Shown: in pieces, positions 34,190-44,283 of the stretch
Position numbering within the stretch: position 1 is the first letter of the stretch
How the letters are laid out: each line of letters begins with the position of its first letter
Origin: CAWATZ01 sp963784995
Lineage (GTDB): Bacteria; Planctomycetota; Planctomycetia; Gemmatales; Gemmataceae
Direction: 5' to 3'
NCBI GenBank assembly: GCA_963784995.1
Contig: CAWATZ010000002.1
Coordinates: 1,798,001 to 1,862,000, forward strand
Length of the DNA: 64,000 nucleotides
Program-made: the position numbers and the translations under genes
Notes under the pieces: generated by a model
The model's input: only the letters and a program-made list of their open reading frames with translations
Told to the model about the DNA's origin: nothing
The model's database searches: none

Positions 34190-36850
34190 ATGGAAAAGCA
34201 CAGCTTGGGCAGTGACGCGAAACGGGGCGATCAAGCAGGTCTGAGGGGCGGGAACCCAGGGTCGATCCCCTGGGCCAAGGCACCGTTAGTGGGCGATTTC
34301 GAGATCGAGCGCCCGCTTGGTGCTGGTGGCATGGGTGTCGTCTACCTGGTGCGCAACCGTTCCAGCGGCCAGTATTTCGCCGTCAAGAAGATGCTGCTTT
34401 ACGACGAGGGCAGCCGGCGCAACTTCCTGGCCGAATTGCAGACCTGGATTGACCTGCCCGAGCATCCGCACCTGACCGCCTGCCGCTTTTTCCGAACGGT
34501 GGGCAACGAGCTCTTCATCTTCGCAGACTATGTGGACTCCGGCACCCTGGAGAGCGCGATTCAGCAGCGGCAGTTGCCGCGCCTGGATCAGGTTCTGGAC
34601 ATGGCGATTCAGTTTGCCTGGGGCCTGCACGCCGCCCACAAGTCCGGTCTGATTCACCAGGACGTCAAGCCGGGCAACGCCCTGCTGACCTCGGAAGGAT
34701 TGCTCAAGGTCACCGACTTTGGCCTGGCTCGCGCCCGGTCGATAGTCGAAGGGACATCCAGCCGTGCGGCTGGCAAGAGCGTTCTGGTCAGTTGCAGCGG
34801 CTTGACCCCGGCTTACTGTTCTCCGGAACAGTCCGAAGGGCGACCGCTCTCTCGCAAGACCGACATCTGGAGTTGGGGAGTCTCGGTGCTGGAGATGTTT
34901 GTGGGTGAAGTCACCTGGATGTCGGGCGTGGCCGCGGCGGATGTTTTGGAGAACTACCTGGAGACAGACTCCAGCGACCCCCGGCTGCCGGCCATGCCCA
35001 AGGGCGTGGCGGAGGTGTTGCACAAATGTTTCCGGGTCAATCCCGCCGAGCGCTGGGCCAATCTCGCGGAATGCGCAGAGGTGCTGAAAAAGGTATATCG
35101 CCGGGAACAGAACACTGCCTATGCGCGCGTGGAGCCTCGCGTCGTGCGTCGAAGCCAGCAGAATGCAGTGATCCACGACCGGCGAACGGCTATCGGCGCC
35201 CGGTGGGATGATCCGCACGAATGGCTTGCCAGGGCCACGCGGGCAGACGGTCGCGACCCGACTGAACTGGAGGCAAAATCACACTCCCGGGGTGGTTCGA
35301 GAAAGGCCCAGGCGATTGCGGATCTGGCAATCTACGATGAGGCCCGCCGGATTTTTGAACGGTTGATGAGGACAGGCCAAAAGAGCCTGGAAACTGAATT
35401 GGCTGCACTTTGTGTCAATGCTGCCCTTGTCCACTGGCACGCCGATGACATGCCAGGTGCCCTGGCCCTGTACGACCAGGCCATCGCCATCCGCGAGCGT
35501 CTGGTCCACAAGGAGGGTCGTGCCGAATTGGCCGATGCCTTGGCCAGAACCTACGTGTGCAAAGGCAACGCGGTGAGAGCCCTGGGCGACAAGCGTGCCG
35601 CCGTGGCGCTGTACGACCAGGCCATCACCATCCTTGAGCGTCTGGTCCACAAGGAGGGCCATAATAACGAATTGGCCAACGACCTGTCCCTGTTCTACAT
35701 GAACAAGGCCGTCGCGTTGAGCCAACTGGGAGACAATCGTGCCGCCGTGGCCCTGTACGAGCAGGCCATCGCCATCCTCGAACGTCTGGTTCACAAGGAG
35801 GGCTGTGCCGAACTGGCCCATGCCCTGGCCGGAACCTACCAGAACAAGGCTCTCGCGGTGAGTGCCCTGGGCGACAAGCGTGCCGCCGTGGCGCTGTACG
35901 AGCAGACCATCGCCATCCTCGAACGTCTGGTCCACAAGGAGGGCTGTGCCGAACTGGCCCATGCCCTGGCCGGAACCTACGCGAACAAGGCCAACGCGGC
36001 GAGCGACCTGGGAGACAATCGCGCCGCCGTGGCGCTGTACGAGCAGGCCATCGCCATCCGCGAGCGTCTGGTCCACAAGGAGGGGCGAGCCGAACTGGCC
36101 AACGATCTCGCAAGGACCTACATGAACAAGGCCATCGCAGTGAGGGCCCTGGGTGACAACAGCGCAGCGGTGGCCCTGCACGATCAGGTCATCGCCATCC
36201 AGGAGCGGTTGGTCCACAAGGAAGGCCGTGCCGATCTGGCCGACGATCTCGCAGGGACCTACATGAACAAGGCCATCGCGGTGAGGGCCCTGGGTGACAA
36301 CCGCGCCGCGGTGGCCTTATACGATCAGGTCATCGCCATCCGCGAGCGTCTGGTCCACAAGGAAGGCCGTGCCGATCTGGCCGACGACCTGGCCGCTATC
36401 TACACGAGCAAGGCCAACGCGGTGAGCGCCCTGGGAGACAACAGCGCCGCGGTGGCCCTGCACGATCAGGCCATCGCCATCCGCGAGCGTCTGGTCCACA
36501 AGGAGGGCCGGTCTGAACTTGCCAACGAACTGGCCCGGACCTACCAGAACAAAGCCGTCGCGGTAGACGACCTCGGAGACAAGCGAGCCGCCGTGGCCCT
36601 GTGCGATCAGGCCATCGCCATCCGCGAGCGTCTGGTCCACAAGGAGGGGCAAGCCGAACTGGCCGGCGATCTCGTCATGCTCACTCTCTTTCGGGCAGAA
36701 AAGCTCCTTGCACTGGGCGAGCACAAGAAAGCGAAAGTTGGAACCCGAGAGGCTATCGCTGTCCTAAAGGCCGAAATTGCCCGGACCGGACGCTCTGACT
36801 TGCAAGGGGTTCTGAACTGGACCTCCGAGGCCCTCAAAGAAATCCTGTGA
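34190..36850 (+). CDS. Serine/threonine protein kinase with C-terminal TPR array
   Basis: 886 residues. Kinase domain about 35-305: GAGGMGVVYLV, the lysine in FAVKKML, IHQDVKPGNAL (Gln replaces the Arg of HRD), and TDFGLAR. No membrane helix. From about 420 to 840 there are eight near-identical 47-residue repeats plus a degenerate ninth. The consensus is ALYDQAIAIRERLVHKEGR, AELANDLARTY, NKAVAVRALGDNRAAV. These are tetratricopeptide repeats, probably a protein-binding superhelix. The repeats are very alike in DNA, so copy number may vary. HQD instead of HRD is typical of RD-lacking kinases and does not by itself mean loss of activity. Confidence 0.9.
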   Translation: MEKHSLGSDAKRGDQAGLRGGNPGSIPWAKAPLVGDFEIERPLGAGGMGVVYLVRNRSSGQYFAVKKMLLYDEGSRRNFLAELQTWIDLPEHPHLTACRFFRTVGNELFIFADYVDSGTLESAIQQRQLPRLDQVLDMAIQFAWGLHAAHKSGLIHQDVKPGNALLTSEGLLKVTDFGLARARSIVEGTSSRAAGKSVLVSCSGLTPAYCSPEQSEGRPLSRKTDIWSWGVSVLEMFVGEVTWMSGVAAADVLENYLETDSSDPRLPAMPKGVAEVLHKCFRVNPAERWANLAECAEVLKKVYRREQNTAYARVEPRVVRRSQQNAVIHDRRTAIGARWDDPHEWLARATRADGRDPTELEAKSHSRGGSRKAQAIADLAIYDEARRIFERLMRTGQKSLETELAALCVNAALVHWHADDMPGALALYDQAIAIRERLVHKEGRAELADALARTYVCKGNAVRALGDKRAAVALYDQAITILERLVHKEGHNNELANDLSLFYMNKAVALSQLGDNRAAVALYEQAIAILERLVHKEGCAELAHALAGTYQNKALAVSALGDKRAAVALYEQTIAILERLVHKEGCAELAHALAGTYANKANAASDLGDNRAAVALYEQAIAIRERLVHKEGRAELANDLARTYMNKAIAVRALGDNSAAVALHDQVIAIQERLVHKEGRADLADDLAGTYMNKAIAVRALGDNRAAVALYDQVIAIRERLVHKEGRADLADDLAAIYTSKANAVSALGDNSAAVALHDQAIAIRERLVHKEGRSELANELARTYQNKAVAVDDLGDKRAAVALCDQAIAIRERLVHKEGQAELAGDLVMLTLFRAEKLLALGEHKKAKVGTREAIAVLKAEIARTGRSDLQGVLNWTSEALKEIL

Positions 36851-36923
36851 TTCATACCACCGTTCTTCAAAGCCAACGCCAGGAACACAAGCAAAGATAA
36901 CCAAAGTTCACAAAGGAACCACC

Positions 36924-38450
36924 ATGCCCGCGACAATCACCCTCAGAGTCATCAAAGGAAAACTCCAGGGCCAGGAATCCGTCTTCGCCGACCGGACGAC
37001 CTGCATCGTCGGCCGGGCCGACGACTGCCAGCCGCGCTTGCCCGATGACGCCGATCACAAGACGATCTCCCGCCATCACTGCCTGCTCGACATCAATCCC
37101 CCGGACATCCGGGTCCGCGACTTCGGCAGCCTCAATGGCACCTTCGTCAACGGCCAGAAGATCGGCCAGCGGGCGGAGGGCATGACGCCCGAGGAGGGCG
37201 CCCGGATGCAATTCCCCGAATACGACCTCAAGGACGGCGATGCCATTCAACTGGGGGACACCACCTTCCAGGTTTGCGTTTTCGTTCCGGCGGTCTGCGC
37301 CGAGTGCGACAGGGAGATCCCGGAGGAGCAGAAGGCACGCTGCCAGCGATCGGCCGGGGTCTACCAGTGCGAGGCGTGCCGTGCAAAGGCCGAGGCCGCT
37401 CATCGCAGAGAGCCGATCCGCCCGAAGGCGCGGGTCTGTGTCCGCTGTGGCCGGGACGTCTCCCGCGAGATGGGCGAGAACCGCCACGGCGATTTCCTCT
37501 GCTCCGGGTGCCAGGCGGACCCCTCGCGGGCGCTGAAGAATCTGTTGGAGTTGGCACAGTCTGGCCGCAAGGAGACGCTGGCCATCCGCGGCTACCAACT
37601 GATCCGGGAACTGGGGCAGGGCGGCATGGGGGCGGTGTATTTGGCCCGGCACGAGAAGACCGGCGAGCAAGTGGCGCTCAAGGTCATGCTGCCGAAGGTG
37701 GCGGTGCAGGAGCCGGCCCGCGAGATGTTCCTGCGCGAGGTGGAAAACACCCGGGCGCTGCGGCATCGCCACGTGGTTCGCCTGCACGAGGCCGGCTGCT
37801 GCCAGGGCACCTTCTTCTTCACCCTGGAATACTGCGACGGCGGCAGCGTGGAGTCCCTGCTGAAACAGCGCGGCGGGCCGCTGTCCCTCAACGAGGCCGG
37901 CGCGATCCTGCTGCAAACGCTGGCCGGGCTGGAATACGCCCACCAGGCCGAGGTGCCGCGGGTCAAGCTGGCCGACGGCAGTTACGGGACGGGCCGCGGT
38001 CTGGTCCATCGCGATCTGAAGCCGGGCAACCTCTTCCTCAGCGGTTCGGGAAGCGGCCGGGTGGTCAAGATCGGCGATTTCGGCCTGGCCAAGGCGTTCG
38101 ACCTGGCCGGGCTGACCGGGCAATCCTGTACCGGCGCGGCGGCCGGCACCCCCGTCTTCATGCCCCGGCAGCAGGTGGTGAACTTCAAGTATGCCCGGCC
38201 GGACGTGGACGTCTGGGCCAGCGCGGCCACCCTGTACTTCCTGCTGACCGGTGCGGTGCCGCGTGATTTCACTAGGGGCCAGGACCCGTGGCAGGTGGTC
38301 CTCCAGACCGGTGCGGTGCCGATCCGGCAGCGCCAGCCAAAGATCCCGGCTCGACTGGCCGAGGTGATCGACCTGGCCTTGCGCGATCAGCCGCGGATTC
38401 ACTTCGCGACGGCTGCGGAGTTCCGGCGCGAACTGGAACGGGTCCTGTGA
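36924..38450 (+). CDS. FHA domain - zinc ribbon - serine/threonine kinase
   Basis: 508 residues. Residues 1-120 are an FHA domain (TCIVGRADDCQPRL, ISRHHCLL, DFGSLNGTFVNG) that binds phosphothreonine. Then come two Cys4 zinc ribbons, CAEC...CEAC (about 127-155) and CVRC...CSGC (about 170-195). The kinase domain follows from about 215: GQGGMGAVYLAR, VALKVML, VHRDLKPGNLFL, GDFGLAKA. The TPVFMPRQQ segment stands where APE is usual. Cytoplasmic. It is 73 bp after the kinase-TPR gene and may be co-transcribed; FHA plus kinase in one chain suggests a phosphorylation relay. Confidence 0.92.
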   Translation: MPATITLRVIKGKLQGQESVFADRTTCIVGRADDCQPRLPDDADHKTISRHHCLLDINPPDIRVRDFGSLNGTFVNGQKIGQRAEGMTPEEGARMQFPEYDLKDGDAIQLGDTTFQVCVFVPAVCAECDREIPEEQKARCQRSAGVYQCEACRAKAEAAHRREPIRPKARVCVRCGRDVSREMGENRHGDFLCSGCQADPSRALKNLLELAQSGRKETLAIRGYQLIRELGQGGMGAVYLARHEKTGEQVALKVMLPKVAVQEPAREMFLREVENTRALRHRHVVRLHEAGCCQGTFFFTLEYCDGGSVESLLKQRGGPLSLNEAGAILLQTLAGLEYAHQAEVPRVKLADGSYGTGRGLVHRDLKPGNLFLSGSGSGRVVKIGDFGLAKAFDLAGLTGQSCTGAAAGTPVFMPRQQVVNFKYARPDVDVWASAATLYFLLTGAVPRDFTRGQDPWQVVLQTGAVPIRQRQPKIPARLAEVIDLALRDQPRIHFATAAEFRRELERVL

Positions 38451-38463
38451 AAGCAACCCCTCC

Positions 38464-38629
38464 TTTTTTGCCCTATGTGGAGTGCGGCAGTAGCTTTGCT
38501 CTGCCGCTTTGGTTTCTTCTTTTGGTTTTTGTTTCTTGGGCTGGCGTAACAAGGAAAAAGTCAAAAAACAAAAGGCCAAACAAAAGCGGCAGAGCAAAGC
38601 TACTGCCGCACTCCACATAGGGCAAAAAA
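38464..38629. repeat. 166-bp MITE-like inverted repeat, copy 2
   Basis: Arms of about 47 bp (TTTTTTGCCCTATGTGGAGT to the inverse ending CCACATAGGGCAAAAAA) around an AT-rich centre. The inner part is the reverse complement of 18754-18910, with roughly nine in ten bases alike by eye. The outermost 15 bp of the arms differ from copy 1 yet still pair with each other. Confidence 0.85.
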
Positions 38630-38640
38630 CGAACTCAGGA

Positions 38641-38678
38641 GTCAGCGTACAAACAACGCTCGGTGTTTGTACACTGAC
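38641..38678. repeat. 38-bp hairpin, copy 2
   Basis: GTCAGCGTACAAACA, eight bases, TGTTTGTACACTGAC, which pair with one mismatch. Preceded by CTCAGGA, as copy 1 (30593) is by ATCAGGA. Confidence 0.65.
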
Positions 38679-38712
38679 TGCTGTCCCTGCCCCTTGGCTC
38701 CTGGAGCGCCGC

Positions 38713-40224
38713 GTGCAACCCGAACAGGCCTACGACGAACTGCTGCGGCACACCCGTGACGCCGCCTTGCTCGATTCGTGCATCACCTTGCTGGGCTGGG
38801 ATGAGGAAACGTACATGCCTCATGCCGGCGTCGAGCATCGTTCGCGCCAGCTGGCCTTGCTGACCGGCCTGTTGCACGAACGGCTCACCCAGCCCCGCCT
38901 GGGCGAGCTGCTCGACCGGATCGAAGGCAGCGACCTGGTCCGGGACCCGCGCTCGATCGCCGCGGCCAACGTCCGGCAGCTGCGGCGGCAGTATCGCCGG
39001 CAGACCCGGCTGCCTCGGCGGCTGGTCGAGGAGACCGCCCGGGTGACCACGCTGGCCCAGCAAGCCTGGGCCGACGCCCACCATGCCAGCGATCAGGAGC
39101 AGTTCCGCCCCTGGCTGGAGCGCGTCCTGGCCCTGAAGATCGAGGAGGCACGCTGCATTGACCCCCACAGCGACCCCTACGACGTCCTGCTCGACGAGCA
39201 GGAGCCGGGCCTGCTTGGCCGGGACCTGGAGGCGCTCTTTGCCATGCTGCGGCCGGAGCTGACGGCCCTGGTCGGCTTGCTGGTCGGTTCCGGCCGGCAG
39301 GCCGACGTGGCGGTGCTGACCGGCAACTTCCCCATCGACCGGCAGCGGACCTTCGGCGAGATGGTGGCGGGTGCCATCGGCTTTGACTTCCAGGCCGGCC
39401 GGCTCGACTCGACCACGCATCCGTTCTGCAGCAGCATCGGCCCCGGCGATTGCCGGATCACCACGCGCTACCACGCCAACCGGTTCAGCGATGGTTTCTT
39501 CTGCACCCTGCACGAGGTCGGCCACGGTCTGTACGAGCAGGGCCTGGACCCGCAGCACCACGGCACCCCAGCCGGCGAGGTGCCCTCGGTGGCCCTGCAC
39601 GAATCGCAGTCCCGGCTGTGGGAGAACACGGTCGGCCGCTCGGCCGCGTTCTGGCGGCACTTCTTCCCGCTGGCCCGGCAGATCTTCCACGAGGCCCTGG
39701 CCGGCGTTACTCTGGAGACGTTTCACTTCGCCGTCAACCACGTCGAGCCGACGCTGATCCGCGTCCAGGCCGACGAGGCCACCTACAACCTGCACGTGCT
39801 GATCCGCTTCGAGCTGGAGCGCGCCCTGATCCACGGCGACCTGAAGCCGACCGATCTGGTGGCCGCGTGGAACGACGCCTACCGCCGCGACCTGGGCGTG
39901 GAGCCGGCCAACGACCGCGAGGGCTGCCTGCAAGACGGCCACTGGTCGGCTGGCCTGTTCGGCTACTTTCCGACCTACGCGCTCGGCAACCTCTTCGCCG
40001 CCCAGCTGTACGCCAGCGCCCTGACCGACGTGCCCGACCTGGAGGAGCGGATGGCCGACGGCGATTTCCTCGGCCTGCTGGGCTGGCTAGGGCGGAAGGT
40101 GTACTCGCACGGCGGCCGGCTGACGGCCAACGAACTGATCGAACAGGCGACCGGCTTGCCGCCCGACCCGCGGTTTTTGCTCCAGATGCTCCGGCAGCGC
40201 TTTGGACCGCTCTACGGCGTGTGA
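38713..40224 (+). CDS. Carboxypeptidase M32 (Taq-type metallocarboxypeptidase)
   Basis: 503 residues, the usual length. It removes C-terminal amino acids from peptides using a divalent metal. The zinc motif is LHEVGHGLYEQ (H-E-x-x-H), followed by the family motifs GTPAGEVPSVALHESQSRLWEN and HVEPTLIRVQADEATYNLHV. The N-terminal family motif LLGWDEETYMPHAG is also present. The start is the GTG at 38713 with GGAG just upstream; the longer frame from 38509 is translated palindrome. Cytoplasmic, monocistronic. Confidence 0.93.
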   Translation: MQPEQAYDELLRHTRDAALLDSCITLLGWDEETYMPHAGVEHRSRQLALLTGLLHERLTQPRLGELLDRIEGSDLVRDPRSIAAANVRQLRRQYRRQTRLPRRLVEETARVTTLAQQAWADAHHASDQEQFRPWLERVLALKIEEARCIDPHSDPYDVLLDEQEPGLLGRDLEALFAMLRPELTALVGLLVGSGRQADVAVLTGNFPIDRQRTFGEMVAGAIGFDFQAGRLDSTTHPFCSSIGPGDCRITTRYHANRFSDGFFCTLHEVGHGLYEQGLDPQHHGTPAGEVPSVALHESQSRLWENTVGRSAAFWRHFFPLARQIFHEALAGVTLETFHFAVNHVEPTLIRVQADEATYNLHVLIRFELERALIHGDLKPTDLVAAWNDAYRRDLGVEPANDREGCLQDGHWSAGLFGYFPTYALGNLFAAQLYASALTDVPDLEERMADGDFLGLLGWLGRKVYSHGGRLTANELIEQATGLPPDPRFLLQMLRQRFGPLYGV

Positions 40225-40259
40225 GACCACTCTCCTGGGTTAGCCGGACTCCTGTCCAA

Positions 40260-40838
40260 TCAAGGTGTCTTCAAGGAGACCCCACGCTGCTTGAGGGCGG
40301 CCTCGAGTCGGGCCCGGTCGGTCTTCTCCGGATCGATCAGGGCCGTCACTCGCCCCTCCCGAAAACTGGCCGTGGCGACTTCAACGCCCGGAAGCCGGTA
40401 AATAGCCTCGTAAGCCGCCAGGCAGCAGGCCTTGCAGTCCAGGCCGGCGACCGGGATCGTGACCAGCTTCAGCTTCTCCCGCGGCACGGTTCGCAGCGGC
40501 TTGACGCCGAAGGTGTGGTTCGAGGCCGACTTCAGCAGGGAGTCGAGCTTCTGGATCCTCTGGTCGGGCTTGGTGTTGGCAAACAGTTTCGCGGGGTCGT
40601 ATTCCAGCGTCGCCTCGGCATTCTTGATGTCGATGCTTACCAGCTTGACGTCAGGAATCATCGCGAACGCCTCCCGCAAGTCCTGTTCGCGGTCGGTGGA
40701 AAACAGGCCGGTGATCTGGTGCTTGAACTGTCGGGGCGGATCATTTTTCTGAGCTGCCGCCAGGCAGGGAAGCAAGGAGAGGCAGAACATGGCGACAAAG
40801 CCTTGCGGGAGCCATTTTCGGCGGATTTGCTCTTTCAT
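40260..40838 (-). CDS. Exported heavy-metal-associated (HMA)-like domain protein
   Basis: 192 residues with a signal peptide (GFVAMFCLSLLPCLAAAQ). It has two ferredoxin-like HMA modules. The first (QFKHQITGLFSTDREQD) lacks metal-binding cysteines. The second has AGLDCKACCLAAYEAIY, in which Cys-x-x-Cys stands in the metal-binding loop, then LPGVEVATASFREGRVTA, as in copper chaperones. It follows the DUF1592 gene by 14 bp on the same strand and is probably its operon partner. Role: periplasmic metal binding or, since the domain is also used so, a structural module. Confidence 0.75.
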   Translation of the reverse strand: MKEQIRRKWLPQGFVAMFCLSLLPCLAAAQKNDPPRQFKHQITGLFSTDREQDLREAFAMIPDVKLVSIDIKNAEATLEYDPAKLFANTKPDQRIQKLDSLLKSASNHTFGVKPLRTVPREKLKLVTIPVAGLDCKACCLAAYEAIYRLPGVEVATASFREGRVTALIDPEKTDRARLEAALKQRGVSLKTP

Positions 40839-40852
40839 GGGATGCTCGGAGG

Positions 40853-43476
40853 TCAGCGGGTCTGGAACAGTCGGCTCCGGGTCAGTTCGTGGATCAGGGT
40901 GCGGATGCCGCCGCCCTTCTGTTGGGTGCTGGCCACGATGGCGGCAATCTGTTCGCGGTCACTAAAGCAAATCTCGCGTCCTGTGCCGTAGACCAGGAAC
41001 TGGCGGGCGAGGTTGCCCAGCAGCCGGCCGCTGTCGGCGGCGAACAGATCCTGGAACTCCTTTATGTCGTGGAAAGTCCTTTGGTCCGGCAGCACGCCGC
41101 TGGGATCGACAGCGGGGCCGAGCTTGAAGCTGATGCCGATGAACGGATCGATCGAGCCGCGCGGCGCCGGGTCGCCGATACCGATCGACCGGTAGCGTGT
41201 GCGTAGCCCGCCGATGACGTCGAACGATTCCAGGGCAAAGCCTGGAGGATCGATCTTCGCATGACACGCCGCGCAGGTCGCGGTCGGTGCGGTGCTTGTC
41301 GAGTTGCTCGCGGATGGTCTTGGCGCCGCGGACGTCGGGCTCGATGGCGGGGACGTTGGCGGGCGGCGGCTCGGGCGGCTGGCCCAGCAAGCGGTCCATC
41401 ACAAAGGCGCCGCGCGGCACCGGCGAGGTCGTGGTCCCGTTGGCGGTGATCTTCAGGATTGACGCCTGCGTCAGGAACGGCCCGCGCGAGGAACCGGGAG
41501 GCAGGGCCACCCGGCGGATCTGCGAGCCACTCACGCCACGCATGCCGTAATGGACCGCGAGCCGTTCGTTCAGCATGGCGAAGTCCGATTTCACCAGGTA
41601 TCTCGCATCGAGGTCCTTGTCGAGCAGCTCGCGGAAGTAGGCCCGGGTTTCCGCGACCATCGAATCCTGCAGGTAGGAGCTGAACTCGGGATACAGCTTG
41701 CGGTCGGGATCGGTCGCCGCGATCTGCCGCAGCTTCAGCCACTGGCCGAGAAAGTCCTCGACAAAGCGCTGCGACTTCGGGTCTTTCAGCAGGCGCTCGC
41801 TCTGGGAGCGAAGCACGGCGGGGTCGTGCAGCTTGCCAGCGTCCGCCAGCCGGGTCAATTCGGCGTCGGGCAGTGATCGCCAGAAGAAGTACGACAACCG
41901 GCAGGCCAGGGCGTGGTCGTCCAGCGGACCGCTCGGCTCGACGTGATAGAGAAAATCCGGCGAACACAGGGCCGAGCGATAGGCCCAGCGCATCGCCGTC
42001 TCGAAGCAGTCGCCGGCCTGCAAGCGCTGCTGCGACCCGGGCAAGGTATTGTTTGCGCGTCTCCGCATCGACCGGCCGGCGAAACGCCCGTGGCAGGAAC
42101 CGGGCCAGCAGGCGGTCCGCGTCGGCCAGCGGCCGCTCGCTCTTGACGGTCCAGACGCCCTTGACCGGATCGGGGCGGTTCTTGCCCGCGCCCATGTCCT
42201 GGCGGTCCGGCCGGCGTTTCGGGGCACGCACCTTGGGATTGTCGGCCTGCTTGAACTCGGTCAGCGGCAGGTCGCCGAACAGGTGCTGATGGCTTCTCGG
42301 CGGCCAGACGTCGTGCAGAGGCCCTTCGATGTCGAGGTAATCGCAAGCGATGCCGGGCCCGGTGAAGCCCATGCGCCCGGTTCTTGCCGCGGGTGTTGGC
42401 CCCGGCGCCAGCGAGGCGGCATTGAAGCCGATGATGTCGTGGGGGTTCATCCAGGTGACGAGGTCGTGGACCTTCTCCTGGATCGACGGCGCATCGTAGT
42501 AGCCCAGCACCGTGCTTGGATGACCGCCGCCGCGGCCGTCGCCGGTGAGCGTCACGATGGAGAGCCGGGCTGCCTCGGTGCCGCGCGAGGGCAGCACCTT
42601 GCCCTTGTCCCACTGGAAGCTCCACAGCGACGTGCGGACGCGATACCGTCCCGGATAAATGGTGACGAACTCGATGAAGTACGGGTGGAACGACTCGTCC
42701 TCGTGACGGAACAGACCGACACTGCTGCCGTTGCGGAACGAGCCCATCCGTTCGTGGGCGCCCTGGTCGAGATGCATCTGGGCCCCGGCGGGCGGGAACT
42801 CCGGATCGGGCTGCTTGTTCTTGAGCAGGACGCCGTCGCCGTGCAGCAGCACGTGGGCCACGAAGCCGTGCGGGTTCGCCAGGGAGATCCGCTGCTTCAC
42901 CACCTTCGGCGGCTCGGGCCGGGTGGCAATGGCCATGTCGAGCGCCCGATCCGCGGCCTCGATGTATTTGGCCAGGTTGACGTGGGAAATGTCCAGGGCG
43001 TCGCTGTTGTTGTCGAAGCCGTGAGCCGAGCCGTCCGCCGGCAGCTCCCCTTGCAGCGTGACCCCGGGCAGCTCGAGCAGGTCGCGCACCGTGTTCTCGT
43101 ACTCGACCCGGGTGAGCCGGCGCAGCCTGGTCCGGCCGTCGGCGGCCTGCTTCTCCCGCTCCGCCTTCACGAGCATGTCCCGCAGGCCCTTCAGGGCCGC
43201 GGCCGTCTCCGCCGCCGGGGGACGGGTCAGCTTCCGCGGCGGCATCTCGCCGGCCTCGATCCGGTCGTGGACCTTGAGCCAGCGGGCGAAGTTGTCCGGG
43301 TTGCCGGGCTCGACCTTGAGGGCGGTCAGATCGAAACCGCCTTTCTTCTCGGTCGCGTCGTGACAGCGGTAACAGTGGGCCTCGAAATACGCGGTCGGCT
43401 GGGTTTTCGCGAGGGCGGGAAAGAACGCGAGAAAGGTCAGCGTCAAGGTCGGAGAAGGAAGGATTCGCCGGGTCAT
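40853..43476 (-). CDS. Exported cytochrome-like DUF1587/DUF1592/DUF1588/DUF1585 protein, two frameshifts
   Basis: The ATG at 43476 opens a signal peptide (PSPTLTLTFLAFFPALA), then YFEAHCYRCHDATEKKG, a c-type haem motif. The DUF1587 region has LRRLTRVEYENTVRDLL. Frame continuity breaks near 42030, where RLQAGDCFETAMRWAYR and FLYHVEPSG (DUF1592) continue in another frame. It breaks again near 41277, where the expected CAACHAKIDPPGFALESFD (a second haem motif, DUF1588) and the DUF1585 end LARQFLVYGTGREI lie in a third frame, ending at 40853. Joined length is about 874, normal for this planctomycete-rich family. Thought to be an electron-transfer or oxidative protein that works with the DUF1552 partner. 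Confidence 0.8.
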
Positions 43477-44283
43477 GGCATCTCTGATTCTGGCGGGAAG
43501 GCGAGGGACGGTCGGGGTATGTCAGCGGAAGGTGAGCAAACGCTGTTCATTCTCCAAGGGGCGTTACCGCACAATCGGCTTCTGTCGCCTGCTCAACCTT
43601 TACCCAGACTATCGACTTCCCCCGTCTCGGTCAAACAGAAAACGTCTCTCTGCGAGCGGTTGAGACAAGCGGAAAGGGTGGCATTCTTCCCAGGGACGCT
43701 GATCAATTGCTCCAGCCCAGTCAGGGCCATATTGGGGCTGTACCAGCGAATCCCCTTGCCAACAAACGAGCAAGCACAGCGGTGTGGGCCGACCGCCCCG
43801 AGCCAGCACACATACCACAACCTCGCGGACGGCACACTTCAGGTGCGACGGTGTTAGGTGGCGCAAACCTCGTTAGTGCCAAACTGCCTCGACCACTCGA
43901 AAAAGGCAGGTTGGACCCCGAGCTACACCACGCTCCCGCTGAATTTGCTTGACTACCTCTCGGAGTCCGTGTCCCTCTGCATCTGACCCCGCTGGGATCT
44001 GCCGTCGAGTGTACACTACTCCACCACCGAACCAAAGCGATGCACCAGAGGCGATGTTGGCAATTGCCCAAATCGCATGGAAGTACCGACGGCTATAAAG
44101 TTCGAGACGCACAGTGCCAAACCAGGGAGTCCCAATGGGGTGCCCGTCGAATGGCTGACGTAATACCCCGCGCAAGGTGCCAGTACGAAGAACCTCGGGC
44201 ATGCTTGGACCTCGTCATCGCGCCCCCGAACGGCAAGCGCAACAGCCGGCTCACGCGAGCACGACAGCGAATTTGGCAAGACT
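43477..44283. other. Gene-poor insertion between the DUF1592 and DUF1552 genes
   Basis: Lower GC than the flanks. Several short minus-strand frames (43593-43835, 43873-44202) have no ribosome site and no recognised product. At 44284-44330 there is CGGCCGgtctgttccagcac...GTTCGGCCG, an inverted repeat whose translation on the minus strand gives RPNKVLEQTG, a peptide I have seen as a repeat product in other genomes. Confidence 0.4.

Noticed and set aside
34660..34700. HQD in place of HRD as proof of a dead kinase
   Set aside because: The catalytic Asp, the following KPGN and DFG are all present; the Arg change alone is tolerated in non-RD kinases.
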